Assembly: GCF_024323335.1 (NCBI RefSeq)
Contig: NC_066581.1
Coordinates: 443,573,816-443,637,815, forward strand
Reading direction: 5' to 3'
Length of the DNA: 64,000 nt
From: Lathyrus oleraceus
Lineage: Eukaryota > Streptophyta > Magnoliopsida > Fabales > Fabaceae
Position 1 is the stretch's first letter. The number at the start of each line of letters is the position of its first letter. A program made the position numbers and the translations under genes. Of the stretch, positions 11,619 through 23,010 are shown in pieces. The notes under the pieces are model-generated. The model saw only the letters and a program-made list of their open reading frames with translations. It was not told the origin of the DNA and searched no databases.

Positions 11619-13163
11619 CAATGCTAATCTTGCTCTAATCAGGTTTAGGCCAAATGGTAAGTGAAATTAACCAAAATGAGGTGTATGTGCAAATTTGCTT
11701 TTCACCCTTATGCATGAAGTGCATGTATGAACAGTGCACGAATTTGGTTCAATTTCACTTAAAAATTGATTTTGGAGCCAATGGTGGTGGGAAAAAGTTC
11801 AAGCCATGCACCAAATTTGAATTTCAAGATTTCCCTCCAAAAAACCAAAGAATTACCAAATGATCATATGAATATAACTTGTGCAATGCAATGCATGATT
11901 TGGAAACTAGCGGTCAAATGGAGAAAAATGCAAAAAGAGCCATCCATTTTGGAGCTTTGGTTGAGAAGTTATGCTCCTTTGAATCTTCAAGTACACTTTA
12001 CCATGTTTTGATCATATCTCCTTAACCACATGAGAAATTGATGATCTTGGACTTTTTGGAAATGGGAGAGGAAGATCTACAACTTTCATGTTCAACAAAA
12101 TTTCATTCGGAGCTTTCTAGATGATGTAATTTGAAGTTGAAGTTGGTCTAAAACCTTTCCATTTTTGGCAAATTCAAATTATAGGTCACTTTCTATTTTT
12201 GGAAAGTTTTGACCTGACTTTAAATTCTTCAATGTGAGTGTTTGAAATGTCAAATGAGACTTGTTTGAACATGAATGAAGTATTTCTAATCACTTCCCAC
12301 CTCCAAATCCACAGTTGACTTTGCAGTTGACTTTCTAGGTCTTTAGATGATTGGGAAATGTTTTGATGAAGTTCAAGCCTCTACCACTTGGGATTTTGCT
12401 TCAAAATGATATCATAGCTCATATGAACCTTTGTGAATGATTATGGGGTCCAAATTCTCAAGAATGGCCACCATCTATTGCTCAATGAATGCTTTGAATT
12501 GCCTTGACTGTTGATTACTTCATCTGCAAGACAAAGGTTAGATGACATATTTTTGTACTTTTGGTTAGTGATAAAAAGAAAAACAATGATATACAAATGC
12601 AAGGAATGCTTGGTGATTAAGAACCACTCTAAAAAAGATGACACATCCACAGGGAAGGAGGCAAGGTATCCAATGATCCTTGAGGCGATGAAATGACATG
12701 ATATGATGCCATGAGGGATCCTAGGGACAAAATTGGGGTCTTACACATGAATATTTATAGCATTCAGATATTCATGTTGTATTCTTTTCCATATATCTTT
12801 GATTGTTGTATCCTGTTATTTGGTGACACATGTTTCCCCAAGCAAAGGTTTCTGTCTGATCTCTCCATATAGAGTCAGCCCTATAGGCAGAAAGTGTCTA
12901 TCTTTCCTCCATATTCCCCACTGAGTTATGTCCTCGTGGATGATTATTGTTTCAGTTTCCTCCCTAAATATGTATTGGGATGGAATTACTCCCCTGAGTT
13001 ATATCCTCATTGGATTGAGTCTTGTTTTGTTACGTCTCTCTAGTTTGTTCTTAGATTGATTCCTTTCTTGTTATTTCCCCTGCAGTTCCCCGTAGTTTAG
13101 GTGAACAATTACCCAGTAAACAGCAATTGTCCATCTTCTCCCCGGAAGATCTTCTGTGGCCTT

Positions 13164-14082
13164 CTACCCAGTAACCGGTAGTTATAAGTCCTATTTCTAT
13201 GGTTTTCTACCCAGTAACCGGTAGTTGTAAACCCCATTTTGTCCCCTTGCAGAGTTAACCCTTGATTTTGTTCATCCTAACCGATGACGGGTACTCTCAT
13301 CTGTGGTTTTCTACCCAGTAACCGGTAGATGTAATCCCCTCGTTGTTGGTTATCTTTATCCAATATTCGGTATTGATATTCCTTCATTTTTGAGTGTACC
13401 ACCTAGTAGCTGATGATATATCTCTTGGATGATTGCTCTGATGAAGCAATGTATCCCCTGCGAGTCATTTTTCATTTACCCTTGTTTGGTAATGATTGTT
13501 TCTCCCCTTTGATTGGTCATTATTTTATACCCAGTAGTCGGTATCCCGATGTCCTTTCTTTTCGGTCGATTTATCCTTTATTAACCTAGTAATCGGTTGT
13601 GGATAATCTTCCATGTGAGTATGTTATCTACGTTCTGACGGTAGTAGATAATATATCTCATGCGCTCTTCAGTCGAAGTCTTTTTCTTCCTCAGTCGAGT
13701 AAGATTCGTATTTCCGTATGGAATCGAATGTCCATCATGTAATCGAGTATGCTTTTTCAGCCCTCCTTTTGGATGATGAGTGTCTTGGAAATATTCCCCA
13801 ATTCACGCTTGGTTGGTCACCTATTATATGCCCAGTAACCGGTATCCCTGGTGTTCCTTCCTTCTGCTCCCTATTATGACTTTTGTCCCATGTGGAGTCA
13901 GATTTGTTCCTGAGTTGAGATATGCCTTTTGGGTCTTCCTCAGATGTTTTGGATGATTGATATCTCTCACCCTTATACCGGTCTTGGATATCCTTTCTCC
14001 CTGAGCGTGTTGTTCTTTCACCCCCATACTGGTGTTTTGATCACATGTCTCTTTTTGAGTTTATTACCCAGTAACCGGTAAT
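13164..14082 (+). repeat. Array of covarying hairpins, loop CAGTAACC (element B)
   Basis: At least seven hairpins. Stem pairs CTACC/GGTAG occur at 13164-13181, 13207-13224 and 13311-13328. Others are ATACC/GGTAT at 13527-13544, AACC/GGTT at 13583-13598 and ATTACC/GGTAAT at 14063-14082. One near 13832 has ATGCC/GGTAT with a G-T wobble. The loop is CAGTAACC, CAGTAGTC or TAGTAATC. Spacing is irregular (43 to several hundred bases). Confidence 0.8.
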
Positions 14083-14576
14083 ATCTCACTTGTTTCGTCC
14101 TCAGCTGAGTCCTTTAGGGATATCCCCTCCTGAGTCCCTTAGTAGATTTTCCCCATCTGAGTCCGGATTTTTATCCGAAGTATCCTTTGTGGAAAGTTTC
14201 ACTGTATTGGCATATTCCCCAATACATGCATCTTTGCGTCAGCTCGAGTCTTTCCATTGATTTATTTTCATGGAATCTCTTCGTGTCTCCCAGCAAGCTT
14301 TAAGTCGTGACCTGCTCACGCGTTTTTACCCTTATTTCTCTCCTTGAGTCTCTGTCCCATTTATGAGTGTATTACTCTTATGGATTTTCAATTTCTCCTG
14401 ATTTCTTTTTCCTTTGTGGACACATATCCCCACAGAGTATTTTACTTTTGCATGCATACATTTGCATCATGAGGTCTCTTAGGGACCAAAATTCGTCTCT
14501 TTGTTATTATTTAAGCCCATTCTACCTCGTCGAGACGAAGATTTTAACCTTCATATCTCCGGATAGAATGACCTTA

Positions 14577-14588
14577 AATAGGGGCACC
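14577..14588 (+). other. Polypurine tract of element B
   Basis: AAATAGGGGCACC-like run directly before the LTR, equivalent to AATAGGGGCAGC before element J's 3' LTR. Confidence 0.6.
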
Positions 14589-17500
14589 TATAAGACCCTA
14601 ATTTTGACCCTAAGATCCCTCATGGCATCATATCATTACTCATTTGCATTTGCCTCAAGGATCATAGCATCTTGGCTCCTTACCCTTGGGTGGGGACTTG
14701 TGTGAGTTGGTTTGAGACCACCAAGCATGCTTAAATTGTATATTATTGCTTTTATTATTTTGTTTACTAACCAAAAGCACAAAAATATGTCACTAACTTT
14801 GTTTGTTTGAAGTTTAAGTAGTCATGTGATCCAAGGCTCCTAGACGGCCCTTATGCCCATTGAAGTGGCCAGATAAAGATGAAAGAAATCATGACAATGG
14901 TTCCCAAAGCTCTCAATTATCATATATGCCTCCTAAGTATCTCAATTTGTCAATTTGATCAAGATAAACCAAAGGGCTTGAGGATTGTTTCCCAAGGAAA
15001 CCTTAATTCAACTGTGCATTGACTGTGCCTTGCTCATGAAGCAACCTCAACATATGATCAAATACAATCAAGCGAAGTTCTTTCATTCATCATTTTATGC
15101 ATATATGATCCTATGTGAGTATCCTCAATCATTCATTCATCAAGATTTGAAGTTTGGGCTTGAGAAGTTGATCAGTTAATTCATCTGACTATTTTGAAAT
15201 CCACTGAGACCTAACTTATGATGTGTTTGTCAAATGATGATGACCCCAAGAGAAAGTATGTTCTTAAGAACCATATGAACAACTTTCATTTTCATCAAAA
15301 TTTCATTTGAAACTTGGAAGGTCATCATTCATTTCAAAACATTATAGGTTATTTTGACTGAAACCCTAATTTTGGGTCAACTTCCCAAGGACCTAACTCC
15401 TTCATATTTTATAATTTTGAGGTGATGCCAAGTTAATTGGAAATTTAAATATCTCTAATTCAATTGTTATGTCAGACAAAATTTCATAATCCTAAATTAA
15501 ACACATGTGATAATACAAAACATTAGAGGTCACTTTGGACCAAAGCCATTGAATCTTGAAAAAAGTCCAACTTCAAGTGCCCATAACTTTCTCATCAAAA
15601 TTCCAAATGATTCAAACTGTAAGTCCAAATTTATTTTATTAAAAATATCTACAATTTTGGTGTTGGAGGTTTTGTCATTTGAGGCATGCATCATTGAAAC
15701 ATAAGGGCTTGAAGTTGGTCCATTTTGGCAAATTTCCCAAATACATGTTTTTTACCTTGAACTTCATGACTAGTTTTCAATACTTTCCACACTCCAAATG
15801 AATTTTTGTTCAACATAACATTTGTTCCTTACGTCAAGACCTTTCCAACCATTACTCACATGCCTATGTTTCAATTTTCTAATTGGTATTTTCGAAGAGG
15901 TGAAGTTTTGTGATCATTTATGCATAACATGTTAAATCTTCTTGCACACTCCATTGCATTGCCATCTGCACGTCTAAACTTCATTCATTAGTGTTCAACA
16001 CTCAAATGCAATTGCTTTTGGGCCTCACATGCGCCTGTACAGGCCCATGCATGGAGGACCCAAGTTCATGCACACACGAGTTTTCTACTTGCCTTGCATC
16101 AGCTGTGGCTATAAATAGAATGCCTTGCCTTGCTCATTTCTCAACCAAAAGGCGCCTGAAGCTCTACTTAACTGATTCCCTAACCTCTCGCTCAAAGGAA
16201 TTCTGACTTTTTTCGTCACTTTTCAAGCTTGAATTTCAACTTCCCTGGTTGATCTTCAGCTTCTAATTCCTTAGCATTGCTTCCTTGTTACTTCAAGATC
16301 AAGTTGCACTCGAGGATTGGATTGGATCAAGCTCTTAAAAGCTGCACTTCAAAGGTTTTCACCATAATTGTTTTGATTCAAATCTCTCTTATTATTGTGC
16401 ATTGCTTGGTTTGGTTGGCATCTCTGAAGTCCTCATGTGAGAGGAAATTGATTTGTGGTTTTAATTTTGAGAATTGGTTAAGTTCAGATGAAACACCTCA
16501 TATTTCAACCTCAGATTTCTTCCTCCATAAGAATCTTGAGAAGAAACTAAGGTCACAGGGGTGATGTACATCACCCTAGCTTTCTAATGATGTATGGATC
16601 GTGTGCTATGGTTGAGGTTTGAAAACCTGCAAACGTTGGCCATTGGATGAATGTTTCCAGATCTAATCCCAGCCCTTTGTTGTTATGACTTATTTTAATT
16701 CATTGTGCCACGTTGTTGACCAGAGTGTACCATACGCGCGCGTTTCTCAACCACATGATCAGCCACGTCAATTAATGAAGTGAGATCTGACGCTTGTGGA
16801 TTTTTCGAATTTCTGAATTTCCATTTTATTTTCTTTTATTCCATTTTATTTTAAAAATTCATAACTTCTTTATTTGGAATCACAAAAATATGGGACCAAT
16901 TGCAAAAAAATTCTCTTAAATGCTAGTTTCTAAAACTGATTTTTAATTATTTTTGTGATTCCATTTAATATTTTTTGTGAATTATTTCATTTCTGGTTGT
17001 TTTTAATTCATTTAAAATGCTTTTTGATATTCAAAAAATGCCAAAATATTTTCTTAACATCTTTGGATGATAATGAGTCTATGAAAAATATTTTCATCAA
17101 TTTCTTAATTGATTTGAGATTTATTTGAGATTTTAGTCAAATTATGTTATTTTTGCTTCATTTTTAATTGTTTAAAATTAGTTTCTGTTTTCAAAAAATG
17201 ATGAGAAAATTCGTCAAACCTTGTTTGACCATGTTAGACTTATGATGATCCAATTGGACTTATCCAAGTTGATTTGAATTGGATTTGAAGTTTGACCTTT
17301 ATTTGTTCATTTTATTTCATGTATTATTTTAATTCCCAAAAATACCAAAAATATGTTTGACCTTTCTTGACTTCCAATCTTCATTTCACTTCTGTTTACC
17401 ATTGATTGATGTTGATTCCATTCATGTTTGATCAATGTGTTTTGGTTATGTCATTTGAATTTCAACTTTGTACATTCCATTTCCATCTTCATCTTTTTCT

Positions 17501-19427
17501 TTTTCTTTTGACCAATGAGTTAATGATTTGTCGTTAGCCTTGACATATGAGAGGCTTAACCTTCTTTGATCCAAATCAAATTCATCTTGATCAAAGATTA
17601 AGTGAATTGCTTTGTGTCAAAGATGGGTTGCTTCTTGGTCAAGCAAAAAACCTAAAATCCATACAAGGTTATTCTTCTTTTCTTTTGGCATGGCAAGTTG
17701 TAGGAGCTTGGCTTACTAGTCATGATCTCTAACTTGTGTTTATTTGCCTATAGTTTTATTGACCGGCCTCAGATAGGTGTGACTACTACATTTGTCCACT
17801 TACGATTGCTTAACATATCGCTAAATTGCCTTATGGCACACTAACACAAACTACAAATTACTAATTTTTAATTCAAGCATTTTATTATTGCAATTTACTT
17901 TAATGCAATTTAATTTCTTGCTCATTTATTCATATTGTCTTTGCCCTTTTCTCACTTGAGCTCATGTTTATGTTTATGCAATTTTCCTTTTGCTCACTTG
18001 AGAACATTATTGTGTATATACTATTGCCTTGTGTTTGTTTTGTTTTGTTTGTGTGAACCAATGCAAAGGGAGAAAGGACTTAGAATTAGGACCTTACCTA
18101 TGCTAAATGGAGTTTCAAGAGCAACTAGGCCTCATGCCTTTAGAATGCTAAATATGTTGAAGAGCAACTAGGCCTCATGCCTTTAGAATACTTAATCTTG
18201 AAGTTGAATTGAAAGGACCTCTATTCTGAACTCACTCTTGTCCATTCTTTCTATTGCATTGTGGAACTTTTTGATTTTTTTGTTCTTGTGTGATAGGGAT
18301 CCCAAACTTGAGCTAATTAGAAGGACCATTGTCATGAGCATCCAAGATAAGAGAGACAAGTCCCATTGGAGGATCCTAGGAGCTTGATTGAATATTTGCT
18401 TGATTGCTTGAGTTAATTTCTTATTGCTTGCTAAGTCCAAAGGAAAGGAGCAACTTGGATCATCTTTATGATCTCAAGAAGGGAACTCCAAGTGGTTTTA
18501 TTTATCTTCCCTCAACTTTGCATGTTTAGGATCTAGCCCTTCTCTTCATCTCTCCACTATAACCCAAGCCAAACTTACTTTGTGCAAACATTGACTTTGT
18601 TTTCAAAAATTAGAAACCTAGGCACTATGCCTTTGATTTCTTTTTTCAAACTCTTTTCATAATACTTATTTTGAATTGAACCTTAAGAAAACTTTGATTT
18701 CTTTTTGTGAATACTTCTAATTGGTAAATCCAACTCACTTCAAATTCTTTTGTGGTTCCAATGGCCATCTTTGCCAAAGCTTTTTTTCATAAAAATTAGC
18801 TATTAGGTTTGAGTTATCATAGTGGTTGATGTAAACGTCACCTTATCCTTAGTGATTGGACTATAAGTCCTCCATACTTATTATAGGGTGGATCCCTCAC
18901 TAGTATGTTGAAGCTCTCCTCACATGGTGGATTATGGTTTAGGTTAACTTTTCTCCCTTTGATAACAAAAGACCTTAAGGCTTTTGACCAATAAATTCAC
19001 CAATTTATTTTTGAGATTTTTTACCCCGAACTACGAGGTTTTGATCCTACCTTTGTGATGGTATGCAGGCAATGGGTTCATCCATTCAAACAACAAAATT
19101 GTAAATATTGTATATTCTTTTCTCATCTCCCCAATCATGTTTGCACAAATATTTTCACAAATACCAACCTACCATACAACATTTGTAAAAAGGGCTCCCT
19201 TAGAGTACTAAGGATGTTTTGGGTGCTTAAAATCTTCCCATTGCATAACCAACCCCCTTACCCAGATCTCTGACATTTTTATTAGTTTTTGATTTGATAA
19301 AACTTCTCGGTTTTTGTTCGCTTTCTAACCTTTCCTTTGGATAAATAGAAGTGTGGTGGCGACTCGAATTGTATGATTTACTTTTGATTTAGTCAATAAA
19401 TCTAAAGGTAACGAATACCCCGCTACA
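14589..19427 (+). repeat. 3' LTR of element B (about 4.8 kb)
   Basis: Starts TATAAGACCC (a one-base change from TGTAAGACCC) and ends GCTACA at 19427. No PBS follows, so this is a 3' (or solo) LTR. It contains a TATA box 1.52 kb in, the same distance as in LTR fragment F, and near its end GGATAAATAGAAGTGTGGTGGCGACTC-type sequence (19340-19365). Confidence 0.85.
16110..16118 (+). promoter_or_regulatory. Candidate TATA box of the element B LTR
   Basis: CTATAAATAG, 1521 bases from the LTR start. LTR fragment F has TATATATAC 1516 bases from its start, which supports the same promoter position in this subfamily. Confidence 0.55.
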
Positions 19428-22256
19428 GGTGGCTGTATCTGTTTATGTTTCACGCGATTTACTTTGTTTTCGTCATGTTTGTAGTAGTGGTAAGACTATA
19501 AAAAGGATGATTTAGTTTTTGATTATCTCATTATATTTCATCTATATTCATTAATTCAAGAGCAGTCTATATGTTTGTGATTTGTTCATGAAATGTCAAT
19601 ACTATAAAATTATAGGCGAATGGACCATTTGATGTCATCACCTTCATTTTGTTTCTTTTGTAAGGATGCATAAATTATCAGGCTTGCTGTATATTTGACC
19701 TTGAAGGATAGGTTTTTGTTTTCAATTTGAACATAAGCATGATGGATGAATATGAGTCACATGATTATGTTGAAATAATGTGTTTCAAATAAATACTGAT
19801 TGAAGTGTTTGCCATGAAATTATCTTAAGATGTTCGTTAAAAGGTGATTAATGAGAAGTTGAATTGTCAGACCTGAACAACATGTGATATTTTAGTTGAT
19901 TAGCTATTGAATATATTTTTTTTTTCTTTCTGGATGATTAACATTTGTCTAATGCATATTGCGGAATATTGGTGTTCTCTTTCATTTTAGTTTTCTTAAT
20001 TGACTTAATCATCTGTCATATTTTAATTATTTTATTAACAATGAGGCATTTGTTGTTTTTTCCTAAGAGATTATAGTCAAAGCTGAAGCAAATAATTTTA
20101 GCATGGTTAGTTTCTTTTCGGTGTTGATATCTCGTTTCTTGTAGCATTTAACTTGAGCCTAAATTGTGACCTGTTTTGAGTTTATGGATCAGAGTTATTT
20201 GCTTATGATAATATGACACTTTTTTAGGTGTTGAGTTATAAAGACAAATAAGTGAATTGATGTTCTAGATGAGTGTTACATAAACATGATTTTGATTAGA
20301 GTCGATTATATGGAACCGTAACTCATTAGATTATGAGTAAGTCTGAATGGAAGTTGCATTTTAGAGGCAAAAAAATTCTGATATGATTTATTTGTGTTTT
20401 TACTTGTTCCATTTAGTGGAGTTGTTGTTTTATTTTTACTTTAAATTTGGTTTCGATATAAGAATGTTATTATATTTTATTAAATATTGTTCTTTATAAA
20501 TTTGTTTATTTTCTTTTACAAAAATGCATGAAGCATATTTTCAATGTTACGTTGTTTGGTTTTATTGGTATTTATAGGAGTCAAGGTCTCTAATGTAAGA
20601 GATAATAACATTAAAACTATTATTAATTTTTTTTTAAATCTTGCTCATATCTTTTGTTGTATACATTTCGTGGATGGATATAAGGCGTAGCCACACAAAT
20701 GAATTGGTGGTGTGTATGACCATGCCAATTTTCTCACCTTCCATAATCCTTTTTTATTTAATTTTTATTTACTCTTATTATTTCATTTATTTTCTTTTAA
20801 TTTGTTACAATTAGTTAAATAAAAAGATAATAATTAAATATAAATGTGCAAATATAGTCAAACTCTTTTTTAAATAATTTTTGAACGCTTGATCTATCGT
20901 CAAGTTGTTCGTTTTCAAGCTTTTCTCAATAACTTGGAAGAAAATGGATAGATTGGGTCTCATCAACCTTTCTCTTTCCCCGGGTGTTTGGACACTGCTG
21001 TAGAGCTCCATGTCCAAACGACTGTCTTCCATTTTAAAACATATTAATCAATTGAATCAGGTTGATTCTCTTATAGAAGAAAAAGATTGATCGGGTATCG
21101 ACCTTCTCTTTCCATATTAGTCGTTCACTACAATAGGGCTCCTTATCTAAATAATAGTCTTCCGTTAAAGAACTTAAACCCCCGCCACATCCAAATTATT
21201 TTCATAAGTAAACATTTGACACTTGATCCAACGTCAAGTCGTCCCCCTGTTTTAAAAAGTTTTTCACAATAAAAATGGAAGAAACTGATTAAGTTTAGAC
21301 CTTCTCTGTTTCGAATGTTAGGATACTGCTATAGAGCTCAATGTTCAAACATTCTTCTTCCATATTAACATACAGTAATTACCATAATTAGATCATTTCT
21401 CTTATAGAAGAAAAAGATTGATTGGGTATTATCCTTCTCTTTCCCGATTATTTGGACACTACTGTATAGCTCTCTGTTTGATTAATCGTCTTCCGTTAAT
21501 GAACTTTACCTAATTTGCCACACATTTTCATAACAAACTTTTGGATGAAAACAGAGTGATTGGGCTTAGGCCTCTTCCTTTTCGAGCATCTCAGTACGGC
21601 AGTAAAGCTCCCTGCTTGGATGCTTGTCTCTGCTTAAAATCAACTCAAACTCATCAAAATTGTTTTCCACCCTTGTGTGACTCTAAAAACATTTTCAGAA
21701 AAGAGTATGCAATATCCATTTTGATGTGAAACAAACAAAGACTTCAGCCTTCAAGAGTGAGAAGCAAGTAAAGGTTTAACCGCTCAAATGTGATCCAAGC
21801 GTCACTTTCTTTAAAAGCAATCCATCCAGTAATTCTCTTTGAGTAGAACTGCGTATGCCTTGAGTTCTTCATAGCACCTAAAGATACGTAGGAGCAGGAT
21901 TACAAAACCGTGTCAGGCACATTAATATTAAAAAACCATAAGTCTTTCCTTTATTTCTTTCTCTTTCCTCACTCGATAAGTAGAAGTTCGCAAACGATAT
22001 CACGCTAACACTCTAACACGAAATTAACTAGATGGGTCTCATCAAGTAAGATGGATGTGAAGGGTGCTAATCCCTTCCCCTTGCATAACCAACTCCCGAA
22101 CCCGATTTGGTTACGACAACCATTTATTTTTGTTTTTCGTGGGTTTTATCGATATTTCCCATTTCCCTCTTTGGGAATAAATAAAGTTCGGTGGCGACTC
22201 TGTTTTGTTTATATTTTGAGTGTTCCTTACGCTCGGGTATTATTCGCGTCGCGACA
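19428..22256 (+). repeat. 5' LTR of element C, 5'-truncated by element B
   Basis: Collinear with 29852-32692 over its whole length, with scattered substitutions and small indels (I judge roughly 90-95% identity by eye). Ends GTCGCGACA, followed by AC and the PBS. Confidence 0.88.
20940..21640 (+). repeat. Five degenerate repeats within the element C LTR
   Basis: Units of roughly 100-140 bases start near 20940, 21073, 21270, 21405 and 21540. Each contains GATTGGGT or a variant, ACCTTCTCTTTCC, then a block like GGACACTGCTGTAGAGCTC and CGTCTTCC. The same series is in the 3' LTR at about 31370-32075, so it predates the insertion. Confidence 0.75.
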
Positions 22257-22258
22257 AC

Positions 22259-22276
22259 TGGAGACTCTGCTAGGGA
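22259..22276 (+). other. Primer binding site of element C
   Basis: TGGAGACTCTGCTAGGGA, two bases after the LTR end. It matches the Ogre tRNA-Arg PBS form (TGGCGACTC then GCTGGGGA) except for A at position 4 and A in GCTAGGGA. Confidence 0.75.
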
Positions 22277-22500
22277 GATAATCTCATATGCGAGTCCACC
22301 CTAGTTTAGTTTATTTTTTGCTTGAGTGTTTCTTTTATTTGTTTGTTTGCTTCTTATCTGCTTTATCTATATATGCCTTTATTATCTATATTTCCAATTG
22401 TTGTATTATTTTTATATTCTATTATTGGAGCTCTCTGATTATTGGCATTGTGTGAGGAAAATCTTTATACCTGAGCTATGAGAAAAATTGAAGTTAGGAT

Positions 22501-23010
22501 GGTGGTTGTGTAGTATTGACCTGCGAGACATCAGACTCATTAGGTTGATGTGAGAATCCCACTCAGATGATATCCCTTGAAAGTATTATTGTCTTACGAC
22601 TAGTCGTTTTAGAGGTGATACTTTCGACCTCGATCTATGATTTTGAGGACCTTTTGTAGAACCTTGAACCTATGGCTTTTAGAACCGATGGTTGTGTAGT
22701 GTTAACCTATGAGACTTAGGACTCGTTGGGTTGATGTCAAAACCTCACTCAGAATAGATCCTTTTGAGGATATTATTGTCTTACAATCAGTCATTTTGAC
22801 GATAATATCATGAGATGGGATCCATGACTCTAGGAACCGTATCTAGAATCGTGGAGTCGATGGTTGTGTAGTATTGACCTACAAGACTTAGAACTTATTG
22901 GGTTAATACAAAGACCTCACCTATAATAGATCCTCTTTAAGATATTATTTTCTTACGATTTATCGTTCTGGCGAAAATATTCTTGAATTTGGTTCATGAC
23001 TCTAGAAACC
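22501..23010 (+). repeat. Three tandem repeats of about 172-187 bp in the element C leader
   Basis: Units begin at 22501, 22687 and 22859 with GGTTGTGTAGT(A/G)TT(G/A)ACC. Each continues through GA(C/G)TTAG-like, GGGTTGATGT-like, CCTCACTC-like and TTATTGTCTTAC blocks. Divergence between units is substantial. They start about 240 bases after the PBS, where leader RNA signals are expected. Confidence 0.8.

Larger units (their letters stand above)
1..12745 (-). mobile_element. Element A: Ogre-type Ty3/gypsy LTR retrotransposon, 3' end off window
   Basis: Read on the minus strand the order is 5' LTR, PBS, leader, ORF1, gag-protease, intron, RT and the start of RNase H, which is the Ogre (Tat lineage) order. 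The remaining RNase H, integrase, 3' UTR and 3' LTR would lie left of position 1. The LTR begins TGTAAGACCCC and ends GCTACA. The outer (right) edge at 12745 abuts sequence that continues, on the plus strand, as the 3' UTR of element B, so A is inserted into B. Target duplication cannot be checked because the other end is missing. Several stops and frameshifts make this copy non-autonomous. Confidence 0.9.
7655..12745 (-). repeat. 5' LTR of element A (about 5.1 kb)
   Basis: On the minus strand it starts TGTAAGACCCC at 12745 and ends GCTACA at 7655, with terminal TG...CA. The length of 5091 bases fits Ogre LTRs. It holds a TATA box about 1.13 kb from its start, a 52-56 bp minisatellite, two perfect hairpins shared with element J's LTR, and near its end the module ATAAATAAA followed by GGTGGCGACTC. 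Small open frames inside are not conserved coding regions. Confidence 0.88.
12746..14588 (+). other. 3' UTR of element B with hairpin minisatellite
   Basis: Non-coding. It is rich in TCCCC and GAGTC motifs and in repeated hairpins of the form stem-CAGTAACC-stem (13164-14082). The composition matches the mirror-image 3' UTR of element J. It ends in a purine run before the LTR. Confidence 0.7.
12746..19427 (+). mobile_element. Element B: 3' part of an Ogre-type element
   Basis: Plus-strand 3' UTR (12746-14588), polypurine tract and complete 3' LTR. Its coding region and 5' LTR must lie left of the window, beyond element A, which is inserted in the 3' UTR. The right edge at 19427 interrupts element C's 5' LTR: C's 3' LTR is continuous across the corresponding point near 29852. 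Confidence 0.8.

Noticed and set aside
14589..19427. 5' LTR of an element running rightward
   Set aside because: No PBS follows position 19427; the sequence after it is element C's LTR.
20811..21032. 73-aa minus-strand frame with a near copy at 31244-31465
   Set aside because: The two frames are the same segment of the two LTRs of element C, so similarity reflects LTR duplication, not protein selection.
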